Assembly: GCF_022376445.1 (NCBI RefSeq)
Contig: NW_025955001.1
Coordinates: 241,037-305,036 of the forward strand
Reading direction: 5' to 3'
Length of the DNA: 64,000 nt
DNA from: Fomitopsis serialis
Lineage: Eukaryota > Basidiomycota > Agaricomycetes > Polyporales > Fomitopsidaceae
Numbering within the stretch: the stretch's first letter is position 1; every line of letters starts with the position of its first letter. Under the pieces are notes generated by a model, which saw only the letters and a program-made list of their open reading frames with translations, was not told the DNA's origin and did not search any database. Below are positions 34,273-46,562 of this stretch, piece after piece. The position numbers and the translations under genes were made by a program.

Positions 34273-37200
34273 ATGGCGCTCCTTGCTCTCGGCACCTTTC
34301 TGTTTCTTGCACGCTTTGCCCTCTTGCCAGTGCATGGCTCACAAACATTCTGGCCCTTAGCGGTACCACTTGCTGTTCGCACGCCTTATTTGAACACATG
34401 GATGTACAAGACGAAGACGTCGGATAGTCTGAACAACCAAGTGCCGTCTTTTTTTAATACACAGGTACGATCCTCAATATCCGTGCATACTCATGGGCTG
34501 ACCTCGCGGTTCAGCATGATATTGGGTGGAATTGTTACATCCGAGTGGATGGAAAGACGTACATTGTGTTTGGCAACAACAACTTTCCGCCCAACTACAC
34601 CGTGACATTTGGAAGCCTCGTTCAGACGGAACTGACCCCTACTCGTACCATGCAAATCATCGAAGCTGGTCCCTTGAACATAACCTTGACGTTTCTGAGT
34701 CCCATCGATGTAGGTTTGCGACCCACAAGCAACCTTCACGTTGCTGACATCACGACAAGCCGTCTGACCTCATACGCCAATCTCTCCCGTTCAGCTATGC
34801 TGCCGTGGAATTCGCATCCACCGATGGCCAACCACATGACATACAGATGTACTGCGACCTAACTGGACGTGAGTAGTGTCTAGCGGCACACATGCACGCG
34901 TATCGCAACTTGTGGGCTGATATTCTTCTAGAATGGCTCGACGGCGCCACCGCGACTGACTTGTCTCAAGAGATGTCGTGGAGTCCACCGACGAAAACCA
35001 GTAGCATTATCTATCATCAACTGCAGCTCGTAAATCCGGTGCCTTTTCAAGAAGAAATCGGACAAGCCTTAGATGGTGCAATGTACTTTGCGATGGGGCT
35101 GGTACATGAACTTGTTGTTTGTCATGCATGTCATGGTCTATGTTGATTTCATTGGCAGGGACAGGGACGCAATATCACTTGGCAGACTTGCGAACAAAAT
35201 GCCTGCCGCGGAGGGTTCGTAGATACCGGCCGCGTAAACCCGAATGACAACAATAGTACGTTTCGGGATATCAATGAGTAGGGGCGCTATCTTCTGCTGC
35301 GTGCATCAGGAGCTCATGCACATCACAGTGACTGGCCCGTCTTCCCAATCTCGGTCGACTTAGGAAGTGTTGCTTCTCTGGACTCCCCCGTTGTCTGGAC
35401 AGTTGGCTATGTACGCGATCCAAGCATCAGTTACACATTGTCAGGAAACACGGTATCCCTCCGCCCGTACTACACAACACAATACTCTACCACCGAAGAC
35501 GCCGTGAGTAATAACACAGCTTTGTTGGCCCATGTCACTGAACTTCGTATATGTAGTTGGAATTCTTCGTCTCCGATTTCAACGACTCGTTGACTCAGGC
35601 AAAGTTGTTCGATACGCAAGTCCGTGAAGCGGCTTCCGGCATTTCGGCTGACGGCAACCTGTACGACATGCTTTCGCTCGCCACTCGCCAGGTGTTCAGC
35701 ACTCTCGAGATAACGGCCCCCTATCAGTCGGACGGCACGACTAGGATCTTCATGAAAGACATGGGCACCAGCCAGTGAGTCATACCAGGCCCATGCAAGT
35801 ACTCCGTATCTCACACGACAATCCACAGACGCGTCACTCCCGTGGAGAAGTTGTACGCCGCACTGCCCTTGTTCTTGTACTACAATGCCTCGCTAGTCAA
35901 GCCACTCCTGGTACCGCTCCTTGAACAACAGAATACGTCGTTGGGCGAATATCCGTACGCATCGAAAGACCTTGGTGAGCTCTCATCACACTTTGCCGAC
36001 AACGGTGTGTTGATGGTCTTATTCAGGCTCCTTGTTCCCGGCTGTATCTGGTCCGAACCTGACATCTACAGAGGCAATCGAACGTGAGCATGCTTTGCCG
36101 CAGCAACGACACGCCTGCTGACCAATGGTGACTGTAGAGTCGGGGAACATGCTCATCATTACACTCGCTCACGCCAAATACTCAAATGATACGTCGCTGC
36201 TCCATGGCTATGTGCGTGTTCGTCTTCGAGGATTGTGTGCTTAGCTTACCTTCACATGCGCGCAGTATTCCTTGCTCAAGAATTGGGCACAGTATTTGAC
36301 GGCACATGGGCCATTTCCTCCTCAGGGCCAGTGCGTATCATGTTTTATGGTGCCCAAAAACAGCTCACCGATAAATCTGTAGATTATCTGTTGATGACGG
36401 AAGTGACGCCACAAACTCGACCAACCTGGCAGTGAAGGGCATCTTTGCTATTCAGGCCATGGCGGAGATCAGTCAATTAGTCGGGGAGAGTAATGATTCT
36501 CAGCAGTTCAGCGTGAGTGATTGACTGTACACTACAACCTGGCAAGAACTCGGAATCCTGACGAGTTTCGGCATGTTCACAGAGCACAGCGTCCAACTAT
36601 ATGAACACATGGCAATCGCTTGCCATATCATCAGGAGGCGCCTCTGCGTTCGTGAATCCGACGTTTGGCTCGGAAATTACAGGCATCTGGTCTTTACCGT
36701 ATAACCTCTACCCGCAGATCCTGTTTGGATTCAACCTTCTGAACCAGACAGTACGTCGTTGTGTTGTTGACAGGAATGCACTGTGCTGATTTCACCACAC
36801 AGTGGCTTGACAAGCTTACCGTCATGTATGGGCAGTGGATCCAACCTGAAACTGGTAAGGACCCCCTTTCGTTACGTTCATATCACTTGCTCAACGCTTT
36901 CCCAGCCAACTATACGCATGGGTTGCCGATGCAGAGCGTCGCACAATCGCTTGGCAACGTAGGTGTGTCGATGTCCTACCAGAGTACTCTTAACCTCGAC
37001 TAACGTGGACTACACAGCGTGGAATGCTTTCATCGCGGCTACTTGCACCAACGACACGGTCCGTGGTCAGCTTCTTGACGCGGTCTGGAACTATGCGTCA
37101 TTCAATGGGACGTCGACCGCGTTCGGCGCGGTGTATAACGTCGAATCTGGTGCCTATCAGGATGGAATGGCGAGGTTAGCTGTGCTACTCTGTGCTAGTG

Positions 37201-37855
37201 AGCCGATGTCTGATTCGCGAGACAGCCCCGCATTAGGAGGCCTCTTCGCCCCGTTCCTGCGCAGGTGAGCTTGTAGTATATTGCACGTATAGCCGTGCTA
37301 CATCAGATGCGCAGCGGTACCGTGACCGTATCGCCCCCCAGTAACTCCACCACAAGCACCAGCGCTTCCGGCAGTGGCTCGCTCGATGTTGGTGCCATAG
37401 CGGGCGGCGTCGTCGGTGGTGTCGTCGGTTTACTGACGCTCGCCATACTATGGCTACTCCTTCGTCGTCGATACCAGAAGAACGCCGCCCTCCTCGACAC
37501 AACTGGTACAGGGACAGAGCCCACACCCTTCGAGGCTGCGCCTGCTCTCGCGGCCTACGCCCCAGGTGTCATACTGACGGAAAAGCAGCGCCGGGAACTC
37601 GAATCGCCAAGGGAACAAAGGCCTGTCCTGCCATCATCCGGTTCGTATTCAGCCATGCCAGTTGACGAGCCTCCGTCTGGGAGCGCGACGGTCCCTTCGA
37701 CGACGGATGGCGTGTCTGTGATGTCGCGTGAGAACGATTTGCCGGGGCTGCGCTCGATGATCGAGGATCTGCGCACGATGATGCAGAACGTGCACATCGA
37801 GAGACCCGAACCTTCGGACTTGGGTGCGCCGCCCGAGTACTCGTCAAGAGTCTAA
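34273..37855 (+). CDS. Membrane-anchored GtaA-type glutaminase, copy C
   Basis: Closest paralogue of copy B, with the same intron positions. The signal peptide MALLALGTFLFLARFALLPV is followed by HGSQTFWPLAVPLAVRTPYL. The second exon begins HDIGWNCYIRVDGKTY, two residues longer than in copy B. Conserved blocks: PSDLIRQSLPFSYAAVEF, PVFPISVDLGSVASL, RIFMKDMGTSQ, LYAALPLFLYYNASLV, NSTNLAVKGIFAIQAMAE, GIWSLPYNLYPQ and ALGGLFAPFL. The last exon encodes the helix AIAGGVVGGVVGLLTLAILW, basic RRRYQKN, the tail motif VILTEKQRRELES, a coiled coil (LRSMIEDLRTMMQNV) and LGAPPEYSSRV. It carries a PPxY motif but ends four residues after it, unlike copy B. No frame break was found. The same catalytic role is inferred from family. 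Confidence 0.9.
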
Positions 37856-38342
37856 GTAGTGGTATACATATGCTCTAGTGCATCATACTCACTTCTTCGC
37901 AGCGTGGGCATCAATTTGCTCATGAGCGTACGAACAACCACAATACACAGTTAATATGTTATGTGTTCGCCGCGATCCGTGGCCATGCCGTGACATACAT
38001 AGACTTGACCGAGCAGACCGACGCTAAGTACTAAGTAGTTGATCTGCTGAGATGTGGCGGGTGAGGATACACTGGCTAGGTATACAACTTAGCACAGTTT
38101 GCAGTCTCGAAATTTCGTCCCCTCTACCCCGAAGGCGGATGGGGAGGAGCCTGGCCCACATTGCGCATGCTGACATCCACCATATGAATACACGACCAAT
38201 AATATGATATGCCACGGTCACTGCAGAAGTCCGTCTGGTCGTTCTTTTATGAAGTAATTAGATTTTGACCGCCCAAGCGCCCGCAGGCGCTATCGAGTTC
38301 TTGCCACTCCTGGTCCTTCACGCCTCCTCTCTCCAGTCCTAC
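37856..38342. other. Intergenic, no supportable gene
   Basis: Spacer between glutaminase C and GPI18. The likely GPI18 promoter is here but no clear element is seen. Confidence 0.4.
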
Positions 38343-39739
38343 ATGGTCGTCGTTGGCACGGATAGTCATGTCCGTTTTCTATGGATATGCTCGTTCGTAC
38401 TCTGGGGTCTGTCTCTGATATTGACATATCTATCGTCCACTCTGCCGCTGTTCGACTCATCGTCCAACGTTGTCTTGACGTCGTCTGATGCGTTGTGGTA
38501 CCAGTTCGCCATCCGACCATTTCTTCGTTGGGATACCTTCCACTTTGCGCACATCGCTCGCCATGGCTATGTCTACGAGCATGAATGGGCTTTCTTTCCT
38601 GGTGCGCCTCTTGTGATGCGGACAGTAGCCCGCTTTCTGCACTTCGTCTGCAAGGATGAAGGCCAGCTTCTCAGCTATGAGGACCTACTCTTTGGTGGCA
38701 TGGTCGCTGCTCTATCGTGTGGTAGTGTGATTAACCTCTATCGGTTGACCTTGCATCATATGCGTTCTCCGAATGTGGCCCTTCTCGCCTCGCTGTTATC
38801 GCTGCTCCCGAGCAGTCCGGTCACCCTTCGTCTGGCTCCGTCTACCGAACCGTTCTTCACATACCTGTCATATAAAGGTGTCCCTCGTGCAGTCATCCTG
38901 CAATCAACTGCGGCTAATTCTGCATCGCAGGCATGTTGTACTGTGCTACCGGGCAATGGCTCCTGGCGTCGGGATGCTTTGCCGTCGCGTGCATGTTCCG
39001 CTCCAACGGCATCATACTCGCAGGATTCATGATCTGGGGGATGCTCGTCGAGCCCTTCCTCAGCTCACGCAAGGTGCGCTGCCTGCCAAGCTGGAAGGAC
39101 TGCCGCTCATGCATTTGTACGTCTCTACCTTGTCAGATCACCATCACCAGACTTCTCCGTAGTGTCGTCCTGACCTCCACTATACTAATGCCCTTCGTAT
39201 GGCACCAATACTCAGCCTATATCGCATTCTGCACCATCGTGACCCCCGCTCCATGGTGCTCGCACGTCCCGCCTTTAATATACGGCTATGCCCAGTCCAA
39301 GTACTGGAACGTCGGCTTCCTGCAGTACTGGACTCCCGAGCAACTTCCGAACTTCCTCATCGCCTCACCGCCCCTCGTTCTGCTGCTCAGCTACTCAGGA
39401 CATTACTTGCAGCGCGCTCTCCTTCCTCGACTACGCGCATCCCTAATATCACAACACATCCCCGAGAAGGACGGCTCGAAGACGCAAAGCGCCTCACCCT
39501 TCCTCGCTCCGTCCATAGCACCACACGCGATCCACGCCCTGATCCTCACGCTCACGCTACTCTTCGCCGCCCATACGCAGATCGTCCTCCGGCTCGCGGC
39601 CTCGATGCCATTCACGTACTGGGCCGCTGCGTGGCTCCTCGTCGAACACCGCCGGTGGGGCATGTACTGGGTCAGCTGGAGCCTCGTCTGGGGGGCGGTG
39701 TCCATTATTCTCTGGACGACGTTCTTGCCACCTGCATAG
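38343..39739 (+). CDS. GPI mannosyltransferase 2 (PIG-V/Gpi18)
   Basis: ER multi-pass enzyme that adds the second mannose to the GPI anchor precursor, using dolichol-phosphate mannose. Three exons joined by short introns near 38878-38930 and 39073-39138. The start ATG 38343 is followed by a hydrophobic segment (FLWICSFVLWGLSLILTYL). Family blocks: RWDTFHFAHIARHGYVYEHE with WAFFPG, RLAPSTEPFFTYLSYKG, MFRSNGIILAG, PWCSHVPPLIYGYAQSKYWN, VGFLQYWTPEQLPNFLIA, and a final helix pair with SMPFTYWAAAWLLVEH. The length (about 420 aa) fits the family. The third exon start could be placed at ITITRLL or LLRSV; the first keeps the frame with a normal intron length. Confidence 0.9.
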
Positions 39740-40334
39740 CCGCGTCAAATTCTCAGGCCTATGGTCGATCTCGTTGCATCGACATGACACTCGCAATACA
39801 CGCCATATCGTTGGATAGGCTTTGTGTGGCTGTTCTAGGAGCGTCGGGGATTCGACGGTCGACGGTCGTCTGCAGGATCGAGGAGCTACGTTGTGGTTTA
39901 TGGCGCGAGTACATCCCACAACAGCGATCGAGCACGACTACGATGCATGTCGTCGCGGCTTTGCGACAGCGAATTGTTCTACTTCTACAAACCAGCTGGC
40001 CCGAACGACTGTACGCCTGGATTGGAATAATTGCCGTCCGAGGGCATGTACTAAGAGCAGTGTATTGGGAAGCGCAAGGAATGCGGTGTCATCCCTCACT
40101 ACGACGATAGCTCATACACTATTTGACTAACATTGGAGGGAAAGCCTGACACTACAAAAACAAGATGCGGAGATTGTATACAAGACAAGAACATGGACTT
40201 CCATAACAAAGACTGTATCTCCATACTTCTGTACACAAGACGGGCCCCAACAGCACACGGACTATAGGACAAGGCAGCCTGGGGGAGCTGCAATAACAAT
40301 TCAGGTGATAATAGGCCACACTATCCCCGCCAGA
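39740..40334. other. Convergent 3' spacer
   Basis: Between the 3' ends of GPI18 (+) and the DUF262 gene (-). No gene or repeat seen. Confidence 0.45.
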
Positions 40335-42105
40335 TCATCTCCGACTCTTGGACTTCTTAGCGCGTCTCGCGGGCTTGTCCATCACTTCGTCGTCGTCGCT
40401 GCCCTCATAATACTTGCCCCGCTTCTGCTTCGACGACCGTCTTTTGGCAGAGGCGGGCGGCGGTTCGTCGTCCTGTCGCTCTACGACCTGCGCGATGAAG
40501 TCCCACAAACATTTGATGATGTCCCCGCGCGCGCGGACATCCGGGAACTGCTTGCGGACGTGCGTTCGCATGTTGTAGATCTCTTCCGCGCAGACCTCGT
40601 CCTCGCAGTCGCGCAGAATGTACAGTATCACACCTGCGCGGTCGATAAGATGTGTTGCGCATAGACGATTGACAGCTCACCGATGAAGACAAACTCGATC
40701 GGCGCCACACGCTTCTGTATCGAGCGGAACCCGTAGTTGAATCTCTTGTTGTCGCCGATGTGCCAGAACTTTGTGAGCGCCTCCTTGAGCGCGGTCTTGA
40801 ACCAGGTCTCGGGCTCGTCCTCGCCCGCGACGAACTGTTCCATCTTCTTCGCGGTCGGGATGACGCGTTCGGGGTAGTACTTGCAGCAGCACACGAACTG
40901 CGCGAGCGTTTGGAAGTCGCGCCCGCGCTTCATGTCGACGTCGATGATCGTCGTCAGCCCGTTGTCGCAGTTAATGTACCGCGCGTCCAGCTCGCTGACG
41001 AGTTCGGACCAGGGCGAGGATATGGCCTGCAATTTCTCTGCGGAACAGATGAGCCACAGATACGGAGAAGTGAGCTTCGAACGTACCAGCGGCTGTGAGA
41101 GGAACGCCCAGCTGCACACGCTGGAAGATGTCGCGGTCCATTCCCTTTGGCAGGTCATAGTATTGGACTGATAGAAGAGATTGAATGCGCTGCATGAACA
41201 AAGGGAAACAAGGACACGCACCGCACGTAAGTTGTTTGGAGGCAAAATCCCGTTTCCACTCCTCGGGGACCTCCAATCGTGAAGATTTGTGCGACTGTGC
41301 GCGGGTATACCACCAAGCCTTTTTGGTAACGGGGTCTCTGTCTGCGAACGGGACGGGCGTCACTCAGCGCACCCTTCGTACAGCTGTGCGGGCACGTACA
41401 AGGAATCTGACATGTCCGGGCCACGTCAGTGATCGCATTCTTCAGTATTGAGGGCAACACGGTCGGGCTGGCCGAGCGACGTTCGACGCGCCGCCACAAC
41501 CGGCCCAGACGCCTGTTCGCGATTGCTCAACCTCGTGCACGCCTCCAGGCCTGAGACAGTCGGCGCGCAAGCATACGGGAGGACATGCTCGTGCGCCGAC
41601 ACACATCGTCCGTAGATTTAGAGGGTCATGTACGAACCTGGCCGTCGAAGAATTTCTGGATAGACGTCAACCTCTGCTTCCCGTCCACGCATCGCATGAC
41701 CGTCTCGCCATCGTCGTCTTTGTACACGTCGAACACAATCGGTGGAACGTAATAGTTGCGGTATATAGAGTCCAGGAGCTTCATTTGCTTCGGTTCTGTC
41801 CATACAATATCTAGGACATTGTGCGGGTGAGTATTCAATGGGTACGTGCAGACGCGTAGAGCGCACCTCTTTGATAAGCCGGGCATAAGTCAATGACACC
41901 CTCGTGCACGAGAGCTAAATTGCATGAGATTCAGGTATGTTCAGGACGCGAGATGTAACATACTATGGAGTTCTTGCGTTGTATACAGCCTGGCCTTTGG
42001 CATTGTCAGGCGATCGCCGATGTGGAAGGTACGGGAGTCGTCTTCATCGTCCGAGATGTCGGACTGGAGCTCATCAAAGTCCTTTTCTTCCTCCATGGTA
42101 CGCAT
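40335..42105 (-). CDS. DUF262 domain protein
   Basis: Fungal protein with the DUF262 (GmrSD N-terminal, ParB/Srx-like) fold; its cellular role in fungi is not known. Exons on the minus strand, in order, give an acidic start (MEEEKDFDELQSDISDDEDD), FHIGDRLTMPKARLYTTQEL, DVLDIVWTEPKQMKLLDSIY, YYVPPIVFDVYKD, the core motif MRCVDGKQRLTSIQKFFDG, WYTRAQSHKSSRLEVPEEWK, DRDIFQRVQLGVPLTAAEKL, then WSELVSELDARYIN through RFNYGFRSIQKRVAP. After a last intron come VILYILRDCEDEVCAEEIYN and a basic C-terminus (KRRSSKQKRGK, KPARRAKKSKSRR). DGKQR corresponds to the DGQQR motif of the family. The start could be ATG 42105 or 42096. The C-terminal Lys/Arg cluster suggests nuclear location. Confidence 0.85.
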
Positions 42106-42135
42106 GAGGCGGGGTTTTAGTAGAGAGTGGCGGCA

Positions 42136-42166
42136 GGAGGAGGAGGAGGAGGAGGAGGAGGAGGAG
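42136..42166 (+). repeat. (AGG)n microsatellite
   Basis: About ten uninterrupted AGG/GAG triplets, 30 bp upstream of the DUF262 start. This places a (CCT)n tract in its probable 5' UTR. Confidence 0.95.
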
Positions 42167-42568
42167 TCTCCGCGGCGGCTCAGGAAGTCTCAGAACCTGG
42201 TTGTCTCTCTCACGTGATGCAACTCGCCGCATTTGGCAACTCGCCGCATTTGGGCAATCGCCTCCACCACACGCCGCCCAGAATGCTCTGGTTCCCACTG
42301 ACGATGCTGAACCCACCTCAGGACACTAACGAATCGGACTCATAAGGACTTGAACAAATAAGCATAGCCCAGTACGATTGGTGGCCGAAAATCGCATTCA
42401 CGTTCCGCTTTAAATCATCGACAAGCAGGTACGTTCAAATTGTAGCGATCTCGAACCTCGCACTTCTGGTCCAATGTATCATAGTACAGCAAGTCTGCTG
42501 TCGATGTCGCTGCCACAGACTCCACTGCTTGCCAGGTCCAGTGCAATACGGACAGTGTGTTTAATTTC

Positions 42569-42579
42569 GGGGGGGGGGG
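42569..42579 (+). repeat. Poly-G tract (11 G)
   Basis: Homopolymer in the divergent region between the DUF262 gene and the NIPA-type gene. The rest of 42167-42816 shows no gene. Confidence 0.9.
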
Positions 42580-42816
42580 TTACAACACGTGGAATAACCC
42601 ATTTCTGGGTGGTTAAGTACTGATTTGACGCAAATTTGATGGGTCTTAAGTACTGTTGATAATTGATTGGCGACGTCACCCACGGTCGTGGTCTGTTCCG
42701 AAATTGACACTGACAACGACACAGCTCTTTCTCCAGCCGCAGAGGGGTCGTGGGGACCGCGCTCGGGTTCTTCATCTCTGTTCTGTTCTGTCATTTCCGC
42801 GCTCACGGTAGCTCAG

Positions 42817-44706
42817 ATGAACACGTCCCTGTCCCTGAACGCTACTAGCTTGCTTGACTCTAACGCGACCTCAGATATCCCAGACTCGGACGCACCCCAA
42901 GTTCAGCATGCCAGCCCGGTTGTAGCCTTCATCATCGGACTTGCTATCATTCTATTGGCCTCGATTCTGAATGCTGCTGGGCTCAACCTCACGAAGCTGG
43001 ACCATGTGAGTTTCTCGGGCGATTCTACATGACGAGGCGCAAGTGATGACGAGACGCGTAGGTCCGCACAAGTGCAATTCCGAAAGCACAGCGACGGAGA
43101 GATTGGTTACGACCATTATGGCTGCTAGGAATGGTGTTGTACATGTACGTTGCCTTTTAGCTCGGCGAGTTCTGTATTGAATATTCGGTAGCCTGTCCCA
43201 AGTGATCGGGAGTACGCTTGCTCTCGAATACATGAGAGCAGGTACGTGCCTGTCCCTTGCCAATGCCTTACGGTGCATTGACTCCATCCCACACCCCTAG
43301 AATATGTCGCACCTCTTGGCTCAACATCATTAATCTTCAACTTTCTTTTCGCAAAGTTCCTCGTGGATTCCCCAGTCACGAATTATGATATCTATGTAAG
43401 CTCTTCGCGAAGCCTTCATTTTTTGGACTGACTGGTCCAGGGTACAATAATCGTCATATTAGGCGTCATTGGAATCGTGGCGTTCGGATCTATCAACAGC
43501 GGCCTCGGGGAAGAGACCAGCGCAGAGCACCTCGCGTACCTATGGACTCGCGGCAACTGGCTGTCGTTCTTCTTCTTCATGTCCTTTGCCCTCATCATCC
43601 TCTACGCGTTCGTCGCTCAGCTCGAACAAGTTCTGGCAGCCCGGGGGGACATCAATGCAGAGCCCTTTGCGGGCATGAGCTCGCGACGGAGCGGAGGGCC
43701 AGCACCGGTGGGCTTCTTCAAGAAAGTGATGGCGGGCATGGAGACTGCGATGATGTGGGTTCGGGAGAAGCTGGAGTTGTGGACTGCGCCTCAGGATGAC
43801 AAGCGGATCGCATGGACAATTGGGATCGGGTGGGCATGTTGCGGTGGTGGACTGGCCGGTGGATGTTTGGTGTTTGCGAAAGCTGCGTACGTCTGTGTGT
43901 GTCGCTCTCTGAGATTGACCTAACGTTGTGTCGTATGCAGGGTGAAGGTCATCTCAGGCAGTGTGTCACATCAGAACGCCGGGAATCAGATTGGCCGCGC
44001 ATCGACCATCTTCACGTTCATATTTTTGGCCATCACCGCCGTGTCGCAAATCATTTGTCTAAACCGTGGACTGAAGGTGTACGACTCTACCCTTGTCGTG
44101 CCGGTGTTCTACGGTGTGTACACCGCTGCGGGTTTCCTCAACTCCTTGGTACGCCTCGCGTATTTCTCGTTATTACTAGCTCTTCTGACGCTTCTCCAGA
44201 TCTTCAACGACGAGGTCGACGCGTATCAGCCATGGACACTGTTCCTCATCTTTGTGTCCATGATAATCCTCATCTCCGGTGTCGTCCTCTTGACCTACAA
44301 GAAGCCCGAGAAGAAACCCACAACCGCTGGCCCTCCTGGCGCCGTCGCCATGTCATCGCGGACACCGCGACGGGGCAACGGCCGGAAAAGCGACGACGAC
44401 GACGATAGCGAGCAGGACGCGCTCCGGGCTGGCGACGAGCCCGAGCCCGAGGAAGTGTGGCAGATTGGCGACATGAGCGACGACGAGGATGGCGCACGGC
44501 CGCACAGTCCGCGCCCGACGCGCCATCGCAGCGCCAGTGCGCGGTCGAGGGGCGAGGGTGAGGAGGCGCAGATCCTTGGCGAGGAGGACGAGGAAGGCGG
44601 GCGTGACTCGACGTCGTCGGATGCGACACTGGCGAGGACGGACAACCCACCGCCGTATGCGGATGACGAGTTTGGCGGGTGGGAGCAGGGGAAGCTGCGC
44701 GAGTGA
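42817..44706 (+). CDS. NIPA-type magnesium transporter
   Basis: Multi-pass Mg2+ transporter family (NIPA/DUF803). The start ATG 42817 gives a short N-glycosylatable N-terminus (MNTSLSLNATSLLDSNATSD), then helix 1 (VVAFIIGLAIILLASILNAA) and GLNLTKLDH. After introns: WLRPLWLLGMVLY, LSQVIGSTLALEYMRAEYVA, PLGSTSLIFNFLFAKFL, YGTIIVILGVIGIVAFGSIN, a hydrophobic FFFFMSFALIILYAFV, then STIFTFIFLAITAVSQIICL with NRGLKVYDSTLVVPVFYGVY, and WTLFLIFVSMIILISGVVLL. A fungus-type cytoplasmic tail of about 130 residues is acidic and disordered and contains DNPPPYADDEFGGW, a PPxY motif. At least six exons; all joins I checked are in frame. Location (plasma or endosomal membrane) is inferred from family. Confidence 0.88.
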
Positions 44707-45289
44707 CCATGACTTGTGCTTGACGCTCCCTGTGGACTGTGGACTGTGGATTCATGCTGTACTTATATATGCATTACAGTACATTACCTGCTTAGACTAA
44801 ACACAAACTCGCATTTGGACGTGGACTCAAATGTCGTTCGCCACAGGTGGGATTTAATTCTCAGATAAAGTTCGACTGCTCTCCGAGTTGATCGGAATCG
44901 CGTTCAGATCTTGAGTCCCGATGCAGGTGCTTTCCTGATTGAGATGTCCTCGTCATCCAGTGGTTTGCCTACTTAGTCTCTACCTCGAGACCATCAAAGG
45001 ACAACATTGAACCTCCGTCAACGCTTTTTTGCTTTCGTACTACTTACACCCCGATATCTACTCTACAAGAGGCGTGAACGTGGGAACGCGAGACAAACGC
45101 TAAGACAAACATTGGAGACAAGAAGACGAGACAAGAAGCAAGAGACAAACGCTAGAGACATTCTCATTGGCTGAGAGACGGACGCCCGAGCGATGCCCGA
45201 GCCTCTCAAGCGCTCCGAGGAGGAGGAGGAGTGTACTTCATCCCTCCTCCTCCTCATTATCCCTTAGACTCGCGCGCGACCCTCATGTT
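44707..45289. other. Intergenic, no gene
   Basis: A purine-rich stretch at 45080-45170 repeats GAGACAAACGCTA and AAGACAA words. No ORF is worth calling. Confidence 0.4.
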
Positions 45290-46130
45290 CATTTCTCACT
45301 CTGACATCGGAGGGCGCGGATCAGCAGGGCAGCGGTAAGATGCAGACAATGAGTGACAGGAGTGCACCGAGCGGAGCGATGGAGAAGACCACCGTCACGG
45401 TGAGTGCAGACACATGCGAGCGAGCGGGCTAACTGCAGGCGACGCGGCGACGTGCAGCCCGACGCATGACGATCGCAAGCATGCAGGCATGGCTGACGAA
45501 TGGGCGGCGGGCGGACGAGCAAGCTAGCGAGAGGCACACGCCGACCGTGAGGCGGCTGAGCAAATGCCCAGCACGTAAACACGACCGACGAACGGATGGC
45601 GGGTGCATGGCCGAAGGAGTCGTAGAGACAGAATGGGCAGGCGCAGTCGCCGTGGCGACATGAAGCGCGACGCGCACGCCGACCGCGAGTGCGCCAGGCG
45701 GATGCCCGGCACACAGACATGGCCGACGCACGCGCGCAGAGCAGGTGGGCGAGCCGGCGGACAGGTGAGCAGGTGTGGAGGGGCAATCGGACGGGTAAGC
45801 AAGCGAGTAGATGGAGAGCAGGAGGGCGAGCGAGTGAGCGAGTAGGTGACAGCGTATACGTCTACCGCGAGCGCACTGAGCGAACATTCACTGCACGCAG
45901 ACACGGCCTACGATCGCGCACGTAGGCAGGCCCCGAGCGGGTACACAACCGTGCCACGACACGCACAGCGAGGGCGAGGGCGAATGTTCAGCTTCAGCGA
46001 GCATGCAGGGCAAAGCCCCCGCGTGAAGCGCAGCCGACAAGCGGACCACGGCGCGGGCTCAGTTATGAACAGGGAGGGTCAGCAGACAGCGGGCGCGGAC
46101 GGGAACGAGTAGGCAGGGAAGGGCGAATGG
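45290..46130. repeat. Degenerate minisatellite-like GC-rich DNA
   Basis: The sequence cycles through related words (GCCGACCG, GCGAGCG, AGGCGGAC, CAAGCATGCAGGCA, ACACGACCGACGAA). Two diverged units of about 140 bp are visible at roughly 45535 and 45676. Both strands are open in several frames because stops are rare, so the ORFs here are not evidence of genes. Similar composition recurs at 55140-55490. Confidence 0.6.
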
Positions 46131-46521
46131 CTGGCAGAGATGGGTGAGGATGAGGGGATGAGAGGCGCGAGGACGAGTAGTAAGGACGAGCGAATGTCAG
46201 GTACGGCGTGCGGCAACGCCGAGGATGCAAGCATAACACCCACGAGTCGGAGTCGGAGAGTGGCCACTCGGGAGCCATGGGCATAGGTGCGCTGCACATC
46301 TGAATATCTTCCAAATTCCGCTGTTGATCAATGGCATCTCTCCCTTACATACTGCTGTGCGGAGAGACAGGGGTCGAAGGCAGATACATTCAAGTAGTAC
46401 CACCCGAAAGTAACGTGAGCCAGCAAACAGGTGAGGATGAGACATCCAGCTTCATCGCAGTTGGTAAGTAAGCATTCCTCCAATATACCGCTGTAGATGC
46501 ATATTTCGCGGCCCGGCACAG

Positions 46522-46562
46522 GGCCACGAAGCCGACTCCCGAAGGGAGGCGGCTGAGTGGCC
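46522..46562. repeat. GC-rich hairpin with G-A internal loop
   Basis: GGCCAC, GA, AGCCG, A, CTCCC, GAA loop, GGGAG, G, CGGCT, GA, GTGGCC. The facing GA/GA steps could form tandem sheared G-A pairs in RNA. Same layout as 31426-31478: a GAA apical loop and an identical dinucleotide or trinucleotide on both sides of the stem. Confidence 0.75.

Noticed and set aside
45289..45904. Several 120-165 codon minus-strand ORFs
   Set aside because: They lie in degenerate GC-rich repeats where every frame lacks stops, and their products are repeats of Arg/Ala/Cys/Ser with no fold.
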